From an uncultured Sphingomonas sp. (GTDB lineage Bacteria; Pseudomonadota; Alphaproteobacteria; Sphingomonadales; Sphingomonadaceae), in contig NZ_CALMPA010000045.1 in the NCBI RefSeq assembly GCF_937871615.1, forward strand, positions 186,001-250,000: a DNA stretch of 64,000 bases. Direction: 5' to 3'. The position numbers and the translations under genes were made by a program. Below are positions 38,087-47,318 of this stretch, one piece after another. Below the pieces are notes generated by a model, which was not told where the DNA came from, searched no databases, and was given only the letters and a program-made list of their open reading frames with translations. Every line of letters starts with the position of its first letter. The stretch's first letter is position 1.

Positions 38087-40284
38087 TTCCTGCGTCCCTG
38101 ATGGCGGATATTGGCGGGGCGGCCGCGTCGCTTGATCTCGCGCCTTGGCCCCCCTTTTCGCGCTGGCGGCGATGCGCCCTTGCCCTCGGGCAGTTCGAAG
38201 CGCAGCGCGCCCGAAACCGGGTTCGCTTCCGCCAGCCGCAGGCTCATCCGTTGGCCCAGCGCATATTCCTCTCCGCTCGTTTCACCCACCAATGTGCGCG
38301 CCGCCTCATCGAAGCGGAAATATTCTCCGCCCAGATCGCGCACCGGCATCAGCCCGTCGCCACCCACGCCCTCCACCGTCGCGAAGAAGCCGAAATTGGC
38401 GACCCCGGTGATCCGCACCTCCACCGTCTCGCCGACGCGCTCGGCAAGATAGGCCGCGACATAGCGGTCGATCGTGTCGCGTTCGGCCTCCATCGCGCGG
38501 CGCTCCAGCCGGCTGATCGCCTCGCCGACGCGCTCGAAATCCTCGTCGCCGCCAAGCCCGCCCGGCCCGAGCGCATAAGCGGAGACCAGCGCGCGATGCA
38601 CCATCAGATCCGCATAGCGCCGGATCGGTGAGGTGAAATGCCCATAGCTGCCCAGCGCCAGCCCGAAATGGCCATGATTGGCCGGCGAATAATAGGCCTG
38701 GGTCTGCGTGCGCAGCACCTGCTCCATGATCTGCGGGCGGAAATCCGCATCGCCCACCCGCTCCAGAATGCGATTGAACGTGGCGGGCTTGATTACCTGC
38801 CCCAGCGCGAACGGGATATCGAACGTGTCGAGATAATCCTTCAGCGCAACCAGCTTTTCGCGCGCCGGCGGCTCGTGGATGCGATACATCACCGGCGCCT
38901 TCTTCGCCTCCAGCGCCTTGGCGGCGGCGACGTTGGCGGCGATCATATAATCCTCGATCAGCCGGTGCGCATCGAGCCGCTCGCGCGCGGCGACCGACAT
39001 GATACGGCCCTTCTCATCGAGCACCACGCGCCGTTCGGGCAGATCGAGCGCCAGCGGCTCGCGCCTGTCGCGCGCGGCGGCGAGCGACTCCCAGCAACCC
39101 CATAGCGGCCTCAGCGCATTGAGCATCGGCCCGGCCCCGGCGTCGATCGTCGCCTGTGCGTCCTCATAGGCGATATTGGCCGCGATCCGCACCGTCGCGC
39201 GGGTGAAGCGCCACGATTTCAATGCCCCCGCCTTGCTCACCTGGATATGGCAGGCGAGCGCGGCGCGATCCTCCCCCTCCTTCAGCGAGCAGATATCGGC
39301 GGACAGCACCTCGGGCAGCATCGGCACGACGCGATCGGGGAAATAGACCGAATTGCCGCGTGCGCGCGCCTCGCGATCGAGCGCCGATCCGGGGCGGACG
39401 TAGAAGCTGACGTCGGCGATCGCGACGATCGCCTTCCAGCCGCCCGCGTTCGCGGGATCGTCGTCCGGCGCGGCCCAGACGGCATCGTCATGATCGCGCG
39501 CGTCTGCCGGGTCGATCGCGACGATCGGCAGATGCGTCAGATCCTCGCGCCCCTCGCCCAGCGGCTGGCGCGCGACGCGCGCCGCCTCGGCCAGCGCCTC
39601 ATCGGCGAAGCGATCGGGAATGCCGAAATGATGGATCGCGATCAGCGAGAAACTGCGCGGCGCGAACGGATCGCCCAGCCGCTGCACGACGCGCGCGGTG
39701 ATACGCGGCGGGCGCCCGGCGCGCTCGGCCAGCACCAGATCGCCGGCCTGCGCATCGCCCGCGTCGGAAACCGGAAACTCGCGCCGCTCCTTCTTTTCCA
39801 CGCCCTGCAGCCACAGCCGGTCCCCCTCGCCCCGCAGCACACCGATGAGTTGCTCGGACGCTGGGGCGAGCGCCTTCATCGGATGCGCGATCCAGCCGCT
39901 GCCTGCCTCCTCGGTCCGCGCGAGGATGCGCGTGCCGACACCAAGCGCGCCGCGCTTGCGCTCGCGGACGCGCAGCCGTGGCGGCGGCGTTTCCGCTTCC
40001 CAGCGTTCGGGCACCGCCCAGACGTTCCCGCCATCGTCGACATCGACGACGCGCAGCACCGTCACCTTGGGCACGCCGCCCATCTTGTGGAAAGCGCGGC
40101 CGGGGGCGGAATCTATCAGCCCCTCGTCGGCCATGTCTCTCAACAGCGCCTTGAGCGCGATCTTCTCCTGCGCGGTCAGGCCGAAGGCGCGGGCGATCTC
40201 GCGCTTGCCGGCGGGGTTATCGCTCGACGCGATGAAGTCCATGATCTGCTGGCGCGTCGGCAGGCCGGCCTTTGGTTTTCGCAT
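38083..40284 (-). CDS. rnr: Ribonuclease R
   Basis: 733 residues from ATG 40284 (MRKPKAGLPTRQQIMDFI), where RNase R proteins normally begin; an in-frame extension of 28 codons is unconvincing. Cold-shock domains occupy about 60-240. The RNB catalytic domain has IDPADARDHDDAVWA with the metal-binding aspartates, and EDRAALACHI. The S1 domain begins VRITGVANFGFFATVEG, and the tail is very basic (RREIKRRGRPANIRHQ). It degrades structured RNA 3' to 5' in mRNA and rRNA quality control. The stop overlaps a small downstream membrane-protein gene. Confidence 0.95.
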   Translation of the reverse strand: MRKPKAGLPTRQQIMDFIASSDNPAGKREIARAFGLTAQEKIALKALLRDMADEGLIDSAPGRAFHKMGGVPKVTVLRVVDVDDGGNVWAVPERWEAETPPPRLRVRERKRGALGVGTRILARTEEAGSGWIAHPMKALAPASEQLIGVLRGEGDRLWLQGVEKKERREFPVSDAGDAQAGDLVLAERAGRPPRITARVVQRLGDPFAPRSFSLIAIHHFGIPDRFADEALAEAARVARQPLGEGREDLTHLPIVAIDPADARDHDDAVWAAPDDDPANAGGWKAIVAIADVSFYVRPGSALDREARARGNSVYFPDRVVPMLPEVLSADICSLKEGEDRAALACHIQVSKAGALKSWRFTRATVRIAANIAYEDAQATIDAGAGPMLNALRPLWGCWESLAAARDRREPLALDLPERRVVLDEKGRIMSVAARERLDAHRLIEDYMIAANVAAAKALEAKKAPVMYRIHEPPAREKLVALKDYLDTFDIPFALGQVIKPATFNRILERVGDADFRPQIMEQVLRTQTQAYYSPANHGHFGLALGSYGHFTSPIRRYADLMVHRALVSAYALGPGGLGGDEDFERVGEAISRLERRAMEAERDTIDRYVAAYLAERVGETVEVRITGVANFGFFATVEGVGGDGLMPVRDLGGEYFRFDEAARTLVGETSGEEYALGQRMSLRLAEANPVSGALRFELPEGKGASPPARKGGPRREIKRRGRPANIRHQGRRK

Positions 40285-40507
40285 TGCGCGGAGATAGGCG
40301 CTGCGGACGCCAGCGTCACGCGCCAAGAACTCGGACGGCGGGAGCATCGCCGCCAGGAATCGGGCCACCCACCCCTAACCTGTCAGCCGCGCGCGCCGGT
40401 TAAAATGAAAACACCCCTCCTATCGCATTGATTTTCATCATTTAACTAAAGGCCGTCCATCAAATCTTAAGCGCGATCGCTAACCGGATTCGAACAAGCC
40501 CGCGTGT

Positions 40508-43174
40508 ATGTCGCGGCGCATGAGCAGATCTCGTCGTATCGCGAACAAGAACGAATCCGCCGCGTCTCCGTCGTTGATGGATGCGCTCGGGCTCGCGCCG
40601 ACGCCCGATGCGACGGTGGATAGCGCGCGCGCGGGCAGCCTGCGCGACGCGCGGACGATCTGGCCGGTCACGCTTGCGGTGCTGCTGTTCGGGCCGCTCG
40701 CGGTGCTTGGCCGCAGCCTGTTCGATCGCAGCACCGGCAGCCCGTTTCTCGATTATGCCGGCCTGGCGGCGCTGTTCGGGCTGATGATCTGGCTGGTGCT
40801 CGCTTATCCGAAAAGCGAGGATCGCCCCGCGTATCAACGGATCGTCGCCATTTCGGCGCTGGCCGCCGCACTCGCGATCACGCTGTCGATGCTGCTCGAT
40901 TCCGCCCAGACGCTGGGCCCACCGGAAACCTGTTTCGCCGCCTTCGTCGCCGTATTCGGCGCGATCATCGCCTGCGCGGTATCGTTGCACGCGATCCGCG
41001 CGGCGAGCATCGCGTTCACCCTGGCGATGGCGGCGATGATTATGCTCCACGCCGGCCCCGGCCTCGCTTTTGCGATCGCGGGAATCGTCGCCACTTTGTT
41101 CACCGGCGGGCTGATCCGCGTCGCCTGGCGTGATCTTGCGCAGCAGGCGGAGCGCGCGGGCGAGCGCGAGGCGAACCGGCTCGCCGCGCGGCTGGTCGAC
41201 GAATTCGAGACACAGGGCACCGGCTGGTTCTGGCAAACCGATCGTGCGGGCAATCTCACCTATATCACCGGCAAGGTGGGTGACGAACTCCGCCGGATGG
41301 GCGTTGCCCCGATCGGGGCGCGGCTGGTGAACATCTTCCGCGTCGATTCGGAACTGGTCGAGACGGAACGCACACTGACCTTCCATTTGTCGTCCCGCAC
41401 CAGCTTCTCGGATTATTCGGTGCGCCCCGCGTTCGACAGTTCGGTCGATCGGCGCTGGTCGATCTCGGGCCGCCCGGTTCTGGACGATCTCGGTTTCTTT
41501 CAAGGATTTATCGGCTCCGGCTCGGATCTCACCGAAAAGCGCCGGGCCGAAGCGGAGATAACCCGCCTTGCGCTGTTCGACAGCCTCACCGGGCTGGCCA
41601 ACCGCCAGCGGATGCGGCTTTCGCTGGAAAAGACGCTGGGTTCGGAACGCAATTCGCCATCGTCGACCGGGCTGTTCCTGCTCGATCTCGATCGTTTCAA
41701 GGCGGTGAACGACACGCTCGGGCATCAGGTGGGAGACGAATTGCTCAAGCAGGTCGCGCACCGCCTCCAGCGCGCGGTCGGCGATTCCGGGCTGGTCGGG
41801 CGGCTTGGCGGCGACGAATTCGAGGTGGTCCTGCCACGCCAGCCGGAGCGCGCGCGACTGACCGAGATCGCGCAGGATATCATCACCGCGCTTTCCGCGC
41901 CCTATTTCATCTCCGGCGCCACGCTGACGATCGGCTGCTCGGTCGGCATCGCGATCGCGCCCGAACATGGCGAGGATGTCGAAACGCTGGTGCGCAACGC
42001 CGATCTCGCGCTTTACGCCGCCAAGGCGGACGGGCGCGGCGTTCACCGCTTCTATCGCCCGGAGCTGCTCGCCGGCGCGCAGAACCGCAAGCGGCTGGAG
42101 GACGATCTGCGCCAGGCGCTCGCCGGCGACGAATTTCACCTCACCTATCAGCCGGTGGTCTCCACCGCGGACGAGCGCATCGTCGGCTATGAGGCGTTGC
42201 TGCGCTGGGATCATCCCTCGCGCGGGCCGATCAGCCCGGCGGAATTCGTCCCCGTCGCGGAGGAATGCGGGCTGATCGAGCAGATCGGCGAATGGGTGTT
42301 GCGCACCGCCTGCGCCGAGGCCGCGCAATGGCCCGATCACGTGCGCGTCGCGGTCAACGTATCGCCGCTGCAATTCGCCAATCCGATGCTGCCCGCGATC
42401 GTCACCAACGCGATCGCGGGCTCGGGCATCGCGCCGCACCGCCTTGAACTGGAGATCACCGAAGGCGTGTTCCTCCGGGAGGATACCTCGTCAGAGCTGA
42501 TGTTCCGCGCGCTCAAGGGCGTCGGCGTGCGGCTGGCGCTCGATGATTTCGGCACCGGCTATTCCAGCCTCGGCTATCTGAAAAAGGCGCCGTTCGACAA
42601 GATCAAGATCGACCAGAGCTTCGTGCGCGGCGCGATCCAGCCGGGCAATCGCAACGCCGCGATCATCCGGGCGATCGTTTCGCTCGCCGATACGCTTGGC
42701 ATGGAAACCACCGCCGAGGGCGTCGAGCAGCAGGACGAGATCGCGCTGATCCGCGATCTGGGATGCAGCCACATCCAGGGCTTCGTCTATGGCCGCCCCG
42801 CGCGTGCCGCCGACGTGCTTGAGCAATTGCGCGCCGACGCCGGCGGTGCCACGCCGATCGGCCACAAGATCAGCCGCAGCCCGCGCTCGTCGGTGTTGCG
42901 CACCGCGCGACTGGAGATCGGCAAGGAGGCGGGCGATATCCGCATCCGCAACATTTCCACCACCGGGGCGATGATCGACGGGGTCGATTTCCCCAGGGAA
43001 GCGGTGGGCGCGGACGTGCTGATCGAACTGATCGAGGACCAGCTCTTTCCCGCCACCGTCCGCTGGGCGACGAACGGGCGCGCCGGCCTCCAGTTCGCCG
43101 AGGATTTCGATGTCGAGCGGCTCACCCATGCCACGCCGGCGATCGGCGGCGGGCGCCCGCGCAAGGTCGCCTGA
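40508..43174 (+). CDS. Membrane GGDEF-EAL cyclic-di-GMP protein with C-terminal PilZ-like domain
   Basis: 888 residues. Five or six hydrophobic helices lie at about 50-215, followed by a PAS-like region (about 220-345). The GGDEF domain has an intact active motif LGGDEFE near 435, but the upstream inhibitory RxxD site is missing. The EAL domain starts at about 540 with EALLRWDHPSRG, ELEITEG, LALDDFGTGYSS and AEGVEQ, keeping the residues for phosphodiesterase activity. The last about 100 residues (TARLEIGKEAGDIRIRNIST, then TGAMIDG) resemble PilZ. Both synthesis and breakdown of c-di-GMP are possible, with PilZ sensing the product. It is divergent from rnr. Confidence 0.9.
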   Translation: MSRRMSRSRRIANKNESAASPSLMDALGLAPTPDATVDSARAGSLRDARTIWPVTLAVLLFGPLAVLGRSLFDRSTGSPFLDYAGLAALFGLMIWLVLAYPKSEDRPAYQRIVAISALAAALAITLSMLLDSAQTLGPPETCFAAFVAVFGAIIACAVSLHAIRAASIAFTLAMAAMIMLHAGPGLAFAIAGIVATLFTGGLIRVAWRDLAQQAERAGEREANRLAARLVDEFETQGTGWFWQTDRAGNLTYITGKVGDELRRMGVAPIGARLVNIFRVDSELVETERTLTFHLSSRTSFSDYSVRPAFDSSVDRRWSISGRPVLDDLGFFQGFIGSGSDLTEKRRAEAEITRLALFDSLTGLANRQRMRLSLEKTLGSERNSPSSTGLFLLDLDRFKAVNDTLGHQVGDELLKQVAHRLQRAVGDSGLVGRLGGDEFEVVLPRQPERARLTEIAQDIITALSAPYFISGATLTIGCSVGIAIAPEHGEDVETLVRNADLALYAAKADGRGVHRFYRPELLAGAQNRKRLEDDLRQALAGDEFHLTYQPVVSTADERIVGYEALLRWDHPSRGPISPAEFVPVAEECGLIEQIGEWVLRTACAEAAQWPDHVRVAVNVSPLQFANPMLPAIVTNAIAGSGIAPHRLELEITEGVFLREDTSSELMFRALKGVGVRLALDDFGTGYSSLGYLKKAPFDKIKIDQSFVRGAIQPGNRNAAIIRAIVSLADTLGMETTAEGVEQQDEIALIRDLGCSHIQGFVYGRPARAADVLEQLRADAGGATPIGHKISRSPRSSVLRTARLEIGKEAGDIRIRNISTTGAMIDGVDFPREAVGADVLIELIEDQLFPATVRWATNGRAGLQFAEDFDVERLTHATPAIGGGRPRKVA

Positions 43175-43186
43175 CGCCGCCGCGCC

Positions 43187-43837
43187 TCAGTCGCGCCCCT
43201 CCGGCGCGCCGAGCGGAAACATGTGGCGATAGGGCCGCGCCTCATCCAGCGCGCGGGCATAGCTGGCGCGCGTCAGCAGCCGCGCGCGATAGGCGTGGAG
43301 CGCACCATGATCGCGCGGGATGGCGTGGGTCCAGTCGGCATAGAGTAGCGCCGGCGCGGCGGCGCAATCGGCGAGGGTGAACCCCTGCCCCACCGCCCAT
43401 TCGCGCCCGGCCAGCCGCTTCTCCAGCCACGCATAGGCCCGTTCCAGCGCCGCCCGCCATTGCGGCTCGCGCGTGGCGTCGTCGCGCCCTATTCTCCCGA
43501 CAACAATGCGTTGCTGCGGATAATTCACGTAATTATCGAAGAAGCGATCCATCATCCGCGCCTCCGCCGCGGCGACGGGATCGGCGGGGAGCAGCGGCGC
43601 GCTACGGGGGTGAAGCGCGTCGAGATATTCGATGATCCCGGTCGCGTCGAAAACGAATCTGTCGCCGTGGGTGAGCGCGGGAAACTTGCCGATCGGCCAC
43701 AGCGCCGCGAAGTCGGACGCCACCGGCTCCGATCCGTCGAGCATCCGCGATTCGAACGGAATATCCTTTTCGTAAAAAGCCGTCTTCGCTTTCTGGCAAT
43801 AGGATGAGAGCGGGTGCTCATACAAAGTGAAGGCCAT
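43187..43837 (-). CDS. Glutathione S-transferase family protein
   Basis: 216 residues from ATG 43837, which has GAGAGG just upstream. The thioredoxin-like N-terminal domain begins TLYEHPLSSYCQKAKTAFYEK, with a Ser/Cys pair at the glutathione site and FDATGIIEYLD for the gamma-glutamyl contact. The helical C-terminal domain holds QGFTLADCAAAPALLYADW. Substrate is unknown; GSTs conjugate or isomerise electrophiles in the cytoplasm. It converges on the GGDEF-EAL gene 12 bp away, with no terminator seen. Confidence 0.92.
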   Translation of the reverse strand: MAFTLYEHPLSSYCQKAKTAFYEKDIPFESRMLDGSEPVASDFAALWPIGKFPALTHGDRFVFDATGIIEYLDALHPRSAPLLPADPVAAAEARMMDRFFDNYVNYPQQRIVVGRIGRDDATREPQWRAALERAYAWLEKRLAGREWAVGQGFTLADCAAAPALLYADWTHAIPRDHGALHAYRARLLTRASYARALDEARPYRHMFPLGAPEGRD

Positions 43838-44369
43838 TTTCCTCTCCAGCGGGCGCGGGTTGACCATCGTTCCCGGATCGTCGCGCCTCATCCGCGCCTA
43901 TATCACCCGTCAGCGCCGCGCTGTCACGATTCCGGGCGATCGGCGCGGGGCGGCGCGATCTCGGCGATCGGGTGCGCGATTTGCCGCCGGGCGATGCGGG
44001 AACATATCCGCCGGAATATATTTTCGTTCCCCGCCCGTTCCCTTGCCTTCCCGGAATGCCGCGGAAGTCCGCGCGTCGCGGCGCATCCGGTGCGACGAAA
44101 TGAATCCCTGCCGCGACGAACCGTTCGTCGCAGCCGTAATTTACGGTCTTGCGGCCCGCGCGCGATTGCCACAATCTGTTGGGGTTGGTTTCGGGGGCGA
44201 GCCCAATCGCTGGTAGGAACTTTGCCGCATCCCCATATTGCGGCGTGGCTTGTCGCGCGTGGCCGCGCGGCATTTGGTCACATTTTGTTCTCACGGCGAT
44301 CGACGCTCCGAGTGTAGTATAAGGGTTCGTTCGCGATTCGAACGGACCGTGAACAAGGGAATGGCGGCA
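43838..44369. promoter_or_regulatory. Long intergenic region between GST and nrdA with two palindromes
   Basis: No gene is recognised in 532 bases. Two perfect inverted repeats lie side by side: GCGACGAA-CCG-TTCGTCGC (44113-44131) and CCGTAA-T-TTACGG (44134-44146). They could be operators for nrdA, whose start is about 225 bp away, or an RNA hairpin. No clear NrdR box was found. The part nearest nrdA contains a possible LexA box (see separate entry). Confidence 0.45.
44340..44354. promoter_or_regulatory. Candidate LexA (SOS) box before nrdA
   Basis: GAACGGACCGTGAAC fits the alphaproteobacterial LexA site GAAC-N7-GAAC exactly and lies 16 bp before ATG 44370. Such a motif is expected about twice by chance in a window this size, so its position rather than its sequence makes it notable. 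It would link nucleotide supply to DNA damage. Confidence 0.5.
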
Positions 44370-46259
44370 ATGGATTTCAGAGACTCGAGCGAGGCGAACA
44401 TGGCGACCGAGACACTGGAAGCGACGAGCGGCACCGGCACGGGCACGGACAAGGCGGCCCGCCGCCCGGCCTATGCGGTGGAGGTCGATCACAGCCGCGA
44501 CGCGCTGCTCACCGATTTCGGCAAGGATACGCTCACCGATCGCTATCTGCTGCCGGGCGAAACCTATCAGGATCTGTTCGTCCGCGTCGCATCGGCTTAT
44601 GCGGACGATGCCGCCCATGCGCAGCGGCTGTACGATTATATCTCGAAACTGTGGTTCATGCCGGCAACCCCGGTGCTGTCGAACGGCGGCACGGGGCGCG
44701 GCCTGCCGATCTCCTGCTACCTCAATTCGGTGCCGGACAGCCTGAACGGCATCGTCGACACCTGGAACGAGAACGTCTGGCTCGCATCGCGCGGCGGCGG
44801 GATCGGCACCTATTGGGGCAATGTGCGCGGGATCGGCGAGCCGGTCGGCCTCAACGGCAAGACCAGCGGCATCATCCCCTTCGTCCGCGTGATGGACAGC
44901 CTGACGCTCGCCATCTCGCAAGGATCGCTGCGGCGCGGCTCGGCGGCCTGCTATCTTGATGTGTCGCACCCGGAGATCGAGGAGTTCCTCGAAATCCGCA
45001 AACCCTCCGGTGATTTCAACCGCAAGGCGCTGAACCTGCACCACGGCGTGCTGATCCCGGACGCGTTCATGGAAGCGGTGCGCGATGGCGCGGAATGGGC
45101 GCTCAAATCCCCCAAGGACGGCAGCGAGCGCGGCAAGGTCGATGCGCGCGCCTTGTTCCAGAAGCTGGTCGAAACCCGGCTGGCGACCGGCGAGCCATAC
45201 ATCGTGTTCGCCGATCATGTGAACCGCAACATGCCCAAGCATCACCGCGATCTGGGGCTGAAGGTTTCCACCTCGAACCTGTGCAGCGAGATCACGCTGC
45301 CGACGGGACGCGATCATCTCGGCAACGATCGCACGGCGGTCTGCTGCCTGTCCTCGCTCAACATGGAAACATGGGACGAGTGGAAGGACGAGAAGAATTT
45401 CATCGAGGACGTGATGCGCTTCCTCGACAATGTGCTGCAGGATTATATCGAGCGCCACGAGCCGGGGATGGAGCGCGCCGCTTATTCCGCCGCGCGCGAG
45501 CGTTCGGTCGGGCTGGGTGTGATGGGCTTCCACTCGTTCCTTCAGGCGCGCGGCCTGCCGTTCGAAGGCGCGATGGCGAAATCGTGGAACCTGCGCATCT
45601 TCAAGCACATCAAGGCGCAGGTCGATGAGGCGTCGATGCAGCTCGCGGTGGAACGCGGCCCCTGCCCCGACGCCGCCGACATGGGCGTGATGGAGCGTTT
45701 CAGTTGCAAGATGGCGATCGCGCCGACCGCGTCGATCTCGATCATCTGCGGCGGCACCAGCGCCTGCATCGAGCCGATCCCGGCCAATATCTATACGCAC
45801 AAGACGCTGTCGGGCAGCTTCGTCGTGCGCAATCCGTATCTTGAAAAGCTGCTGATCGAAAAGGCGAAGAACACCGATGCGGTGTGGAATTCGATCCTCG
45901 AACAGGGCGGATCGGTCCAGCATCTCGATTTCCTGTCGCTGGACGAGAAGGATTGCTTCAAAACCTCGTTCGAGATCGACCAGCGCTGGCTGCTCGAACT
46001 GGCGGGCGATCGCGCGCCGTTCATCGACCAGGCGCAGTCGCTCAATCTGTTCATCCCCGCCGATGTGGAGAAGTGGGATCTGCTGATGCTCCACTTCCGC
46101 GCATGGGAACTGGGGATCAAATCGCTTTACTATCTCCGCTCCAAATCGGTGCAGCGCGCCGGCTTCGCGGGCGGCGTGGAGGCGGATAACACGCTGGAAA
46201 AGCCCAAGTTCGATCTGGGCGAGACCACCGATTATGACGAGTGCCTCGCCTGCCAGTGA
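44370..46259 (+). CDS. nrdA: Class I ribonucleotide reductase, alpha subunit
   Basis: 629 residues from ATG 44370, which has AAGGGA nine bases upstream; ATG 44361 and 44400 are alternatives. The active-site motifs are ISCYLNS (redox Cys), NLCSEITLP (thiyl Cys and Glu), CCLSSLNM (second redox Cys), the radical-path pair SLYYLR, and a C-terminal ECLACQ for re-reduction. The protein lacks the about 90-residue N-terminal ATP-cone of E. coli NrdA, so overall activity control by dATP is probably absent or takes another form. The beta subunit gene lies 6 kb away. A hairpin terminator follows. Confidence 0.95.
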   Translation: MDFRDSSEANMATETLEATSGTGTGTDKAARRPAYAVEVDHSRDALLTDFGKDTLTDRYLLPGETYQDLFVRVASAYADDAAHAQRLYDYISKLWFMPATPVLSNGGTGRGLPISCYLNSVPDSLNGIVDTWNENVWLASRGGGIGTYWGNVRGIGEPVGLNGKTSGIIPFVRVMDSLTLAISQGSLRRGSAACYLDVSHPEIEEFLEIRKPSGDFNRKALNLHHGVLIPDAFMEAVRDGAEWALKSPKDGSERGKVDARALFQKLVETRLATGEPYIVFADHVNRNMPKHHRDLGLKVSTSNLCSEITLPTGRDHLGNDRTAVCCLSSLNMETWDEWKDEKNFIEDVMRFLDNVLQDYIERHEPGMERAAYSAARERSVGLGVMGFHSFLQARGLPFEGAMAKSWNLRIFKHIKAQVDEASMQLAVERGPCPDAADMGVMERFSCKMAIAPTASISIICGGTSACIEPIPANIYTHKTLSGSFVVRNPYLEKLLIEKAKNTDAVWNSILEQGGSVQHLDFLSLDEKDCFKTSFEIDQRWLLELAGDRAPFIDQAQSLNLFIPADVEKWDLLMLHFRAWELGIKSLYYLRSKSVQRAGFAGGVEADNTLEKPKFDLGETTDYDECLACQ

Positions 46260-46287
46260 ACGCAACGGCGGCTGGATGGCCGGATAA

Positions 46288-46313
46288 CGGAAGCGGCCTT
46301 CGCGCCGCTTCCG
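46288..46313. terminator. Bidirectional hairpin between nrdA and the PAP2 gene
   Basis: A perfect 10-bp stem (CGGAAGCGGC 46288-46297, GCCGCTTCCG 46304-46313) and a 6-nt loop sit between two convergent stop codons (46259, 46320). There is no T-run, but position and stability fit a shared terminator. Confidence 0.65.
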
Positions 46314-46319
46314 CCCCTG

Positions 46320-47318
46320 TCAGGCGAGCGCGGCGTTGCTGCGGCGGCTGTTGACGGCAAGGAACCGGCGCACGGCGAGGATGGCGACAATCGCCACCGC
46401 CGCGCCAAGGATCATGTCGATCAGATAATGCGTCCCCTCCACCGGGGTGGACAGCAACATCGCCGCGTTCACCGCCACGAGCGGCGCGCGCAGCTCACGA
46501 TGCGGCCAGGCGGCATGGATATAGAGCACCGCCGCCACGGTGTGAAAGCTTGGCGCGGAAACCAGCCCGCGCAACTGTGCCAGATCGACATAATGAACCT
46601 GATGCGCGCGCAGCGCCGGGATCAGCGTCGCCTGCCATTCCTCGCTTTCGGGAAGATACGGCAGTGGCCCGTGCCACAAATGCGATAACGGCCCCACCGC
46701 CGTCATCAGCGGATAGAGCAGGAGCGTCAGCAGCGCCGCGAGCCAGAAGGTGATGAAGAAACGATGCGCCGCCCCGCGTTCGCCGGTCCATGCATACCAG
46801 CCGAGCAGGATCGCCGGGGTGACGTAGATCATGCGATAGGCGGCCAGCCCCAGCCATTGCAGCGCGCGATGATCGGCGACGAGGCGATACCAGGCCAGCC
46901 AGTCGAACCCCAGCACCTCGTCGATGCGTTGCAGCGTCGCGTCGTGCATCGTGCTGGTCAACGCGGCGACCGGATAGCTGGCGATCGCGCCAACCAGCGA
47001 GATCAGCATGAACAGCCCGACATATTCGGCGCAATCGGCGATCATCCGTCCATGGCGCGCCATCCAGCGCGGCGCACCGAGCCGCAGCGTCAGCAGCAGG
47101 GCGGCGACGCCATAATAAGGCAGGATGCCGCGCCCGATCGGGTCGATCCGCAATTCGGCGATGTGCATCAGCACGCCGAGCGTCGCGATGCTGGCGATCA
47201 GCCCGGCGAAGATCAGCCAGCCATGGCCGCGCGAGGATGGTTCCGGAGGGAAAACACGGGCCGCGCCCTCGGTCAGCGTTGGGATCAGCGGGGCGGCGGC
47301 GGAACTGGTGGACGGCAA
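46320..47318 (-). CDS. PAP2_3 superfamily membrane phosphatase/transferase (Aur1-like)
   Basis: 332 residues with about six membrane helices. The catalytic histidines are in APSFHTVAAVLY and EGTHYLIDMILG, the signature of the PAP2_3 group that includes fungal and plant inositol-phosphorylceramide synthases as well as plain phosphatases. The classical KxxxxxxRP motif is not obvious. In a sphingolipid-making bacterium a head-group transfer to ceramide or glycolipid is attractive but unproven; undecaprenyl-diphosphate or lipid phosphatase activity is the plain alternative. The frame opens at TTG 47318, just after an in-frame stop, with no good ribosome-binding site. Confidence 0.8.
   Translation of the reverse strand: MPSTSSAAAPLIPTLTEGAARVFPPEPSSRGHGWLIFAGLIASIATLGVLMHIAELRIDPIGRGILPYYGVAALLLTLRLGAPRWMARHGRMIADCAEYVGLFMLISLVGAIASYPVAALTSTMHDATLQRIDEVLGFDWLAWYRLVADHRALQWLGLAAYRMIYVTPAILLGWYAWTGERGAAHRFFITFWLAALLTLLLYPLMTAVGPLSHLWHGPLPYLPESEEWQATLIPALRAHQVHYVDLAQLRGLVSAPSFHTVAAVLYIHAAWPHRELRAPLVAVNAAMLLSTPVEGTHYLIDMILGAAVAIVAILAVRRFLAVNSRRSNAALA

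Noticed and set aside
40480-40500. GGATTCGAAC, reminiscent of a tRNA T-loop
   Set aside because: No acceptor, D or anticodon stems can be formed around it.
43818-46265. Minus-strand open frame of 815 codons opposite nrdA
   Set aside because: nrdA on the other strand has every catalytic motif; this frame has none.
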